Source of the DNA: Thereva unica
Lineage: Eukaryota; Arthropoda; Insecta; Diptera; Therevidae
NCBI GenBank assembly: GCA_949987705.1
Contig: OX465281.1
Span: 162,144,393 to 162,208,392 of the forward strand
DNA length: 64,000 nucleotides
Reading direction: 5' to 3'
The translations under genes were made by a program, and so were the position numbers. Under the pieces are notes generated by a model. The model saw only the letters and a list, made by a program, of their open reading frames with translations, did not search any database and had not been told where the DNA came from. Positions within the stretch are counted from its first letter, which is position 1. Every line of letters begins with the position of its first letter. This document shows positions 63,459-64,000 of this stretch, one piece after another.

Positions 63459-63921
63459 TGGTTGGCATTTTCATCGAAGGCTGTGTTTCAATTGTAGTTG
63501 ATGTTGAAGTGGAGGTTGTAGGATTTTCTGTAAGTGGCTGGACTATTGTGGTTAGCCGGCTTTGGTTCAAGACTAGTGTTTCCAAGGTTACGCTGGGTGT
63601 GTTCACTTGAGCCTGATTTAGATCTCGTCCACTAGCTGTGAGCTCACTTAATTTTTCTTTACACTTGCTTATTGCGTTGATGTATTGAGTCTCAACTGTT
63701 TGTCGATGCTCCGCTTCCTCACACAATTCCAAATCTGACATGTCGGCTTCAATCTGGTCCTGGACCAGGTTGAACTCTTGGAACCTTTGTCTAATCAATT
63801 CCATTATTGTTTCGACGTCATGTATGTTGCTGGTAGTTGCATGAAAAATCTTCTCACTGTTATTGCAATACCGTGTTAGTCCTCCTTTAATAGTGCTTCT
63901 CTGCTTTTTTAATTTTTCCAT
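63406..63921 (-). pseudogene. BEL-D gag, N-terminal part
   Basis: MEKLKKQRSTIKGGLTRY start, a predicted helical region (QDQIEADMSDLELCEEAEHR) and a Thr/Ser-rich linker. The last about 16 codons lie in the MITE. ATG 63921 is about 80 bases from the window edge, so leader and LTR are outside. Confidence 0.8.
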
Positions 63922-64000
63922 TGTGTTGTTGTGAATTAATTACGTGCGCGACACTTCACGCTTATACGAATATGTATACTCTTAAAGAGTCCCTGCTCGG

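Larger units (their letters stand above)
58077..64000 (-). mobile_element. Decayed BEL/Pao retrotransposon BEL-D (5' end outside window)
   Basis: Minus-strand pieces of gag, protease, RT, RNase H and integrase in normal order from 63921 down to 58290, then a purine tract and LTR. Many shifts and two MITEs break it. The 5' LTR would be right of 64000. Confidence 0.88.

Overview
The window looks like part of an arthropod, most likely insect, nuclear genome. It is AT-rich. It holds BEL/Pao, errantivirus-like and other Ty3/gypsy retrotransposons, a non-LTR element, tRNA-derived SINEs, MITEs, foldback elements and a two-gene DNA transposon with small introns. I recognise no host gene and no prokaryotic gene. 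Species cannot be named from the sequence.

Left part (1-21.4 kb). A BEL/Pao element ('BEL-E', minus strand, 1-6878) carries one uninterrupted gag-pol-env frame that leaves the window at base 1. It abuts a Ty3/gypsy element ('G1', plus strand) whose pol is split into three pieces (6938-8722, 11005-11436, 12813-13409). The splits are a perfect-arm snapback (8721-9185), a 128-bp tandem array (9690-10850) and a SINE-bearing insert. A second snapback, further SINEs, a 163-bp tandem repeat and a 2.76-kb foldback element (17913-20671) follow, then a decayed BEL leader/gag remnant with a tRNA-Tyr-like primer site.

Central nest (21.4-58.1 kb). A non-LTR retrotransposon (minus strand) was split by 'BEL-B' (22064-57246, 5-bp duplication CTAAG). 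BEL-B later received: (a) an errantivirus-like element 'E1' (23228-30624) with apparently identical 372-bp LTRs, in its 5' LTR; (b) a tandem-repeat element (30634-32523) in the same LTR; (c) 'BEL-C' (34938-41594, duplication GAAGC) in its pol; (d) a TNP2-like transposase plus DUF4806 transposon (43554-56031, duplication AC) in its 3' LTR; and (e) a MITE of the same terminal family (56072-56438). Inside (d) lies a hAT-like element (44166-52378), and inside that a complete gypsy element 'G2' (44577-52045, duplication ACAC). The two BEL-B LTRs carry different insertions, so each supplies the empty site of the other.

Right part (58.1-64 kb). A decayed BEL/Pao element ('BEL-D', minus strand) holds recognisable gag, protease, RT, RNase H and integrase pieces. 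It is broken by frameshifts, by a 98-bp TA-flanked MITE and by a 428-bp MITE with a 10-bp duplication.

The strongest leads are the BEL-E gag-pol-env frame, five covarying mini-hairpins in the E1 leader, in-phase -1 slippery heptamers in E1 and G2, and the TNP2/DUF4806 transposon with its palindromic subterminal repeats.
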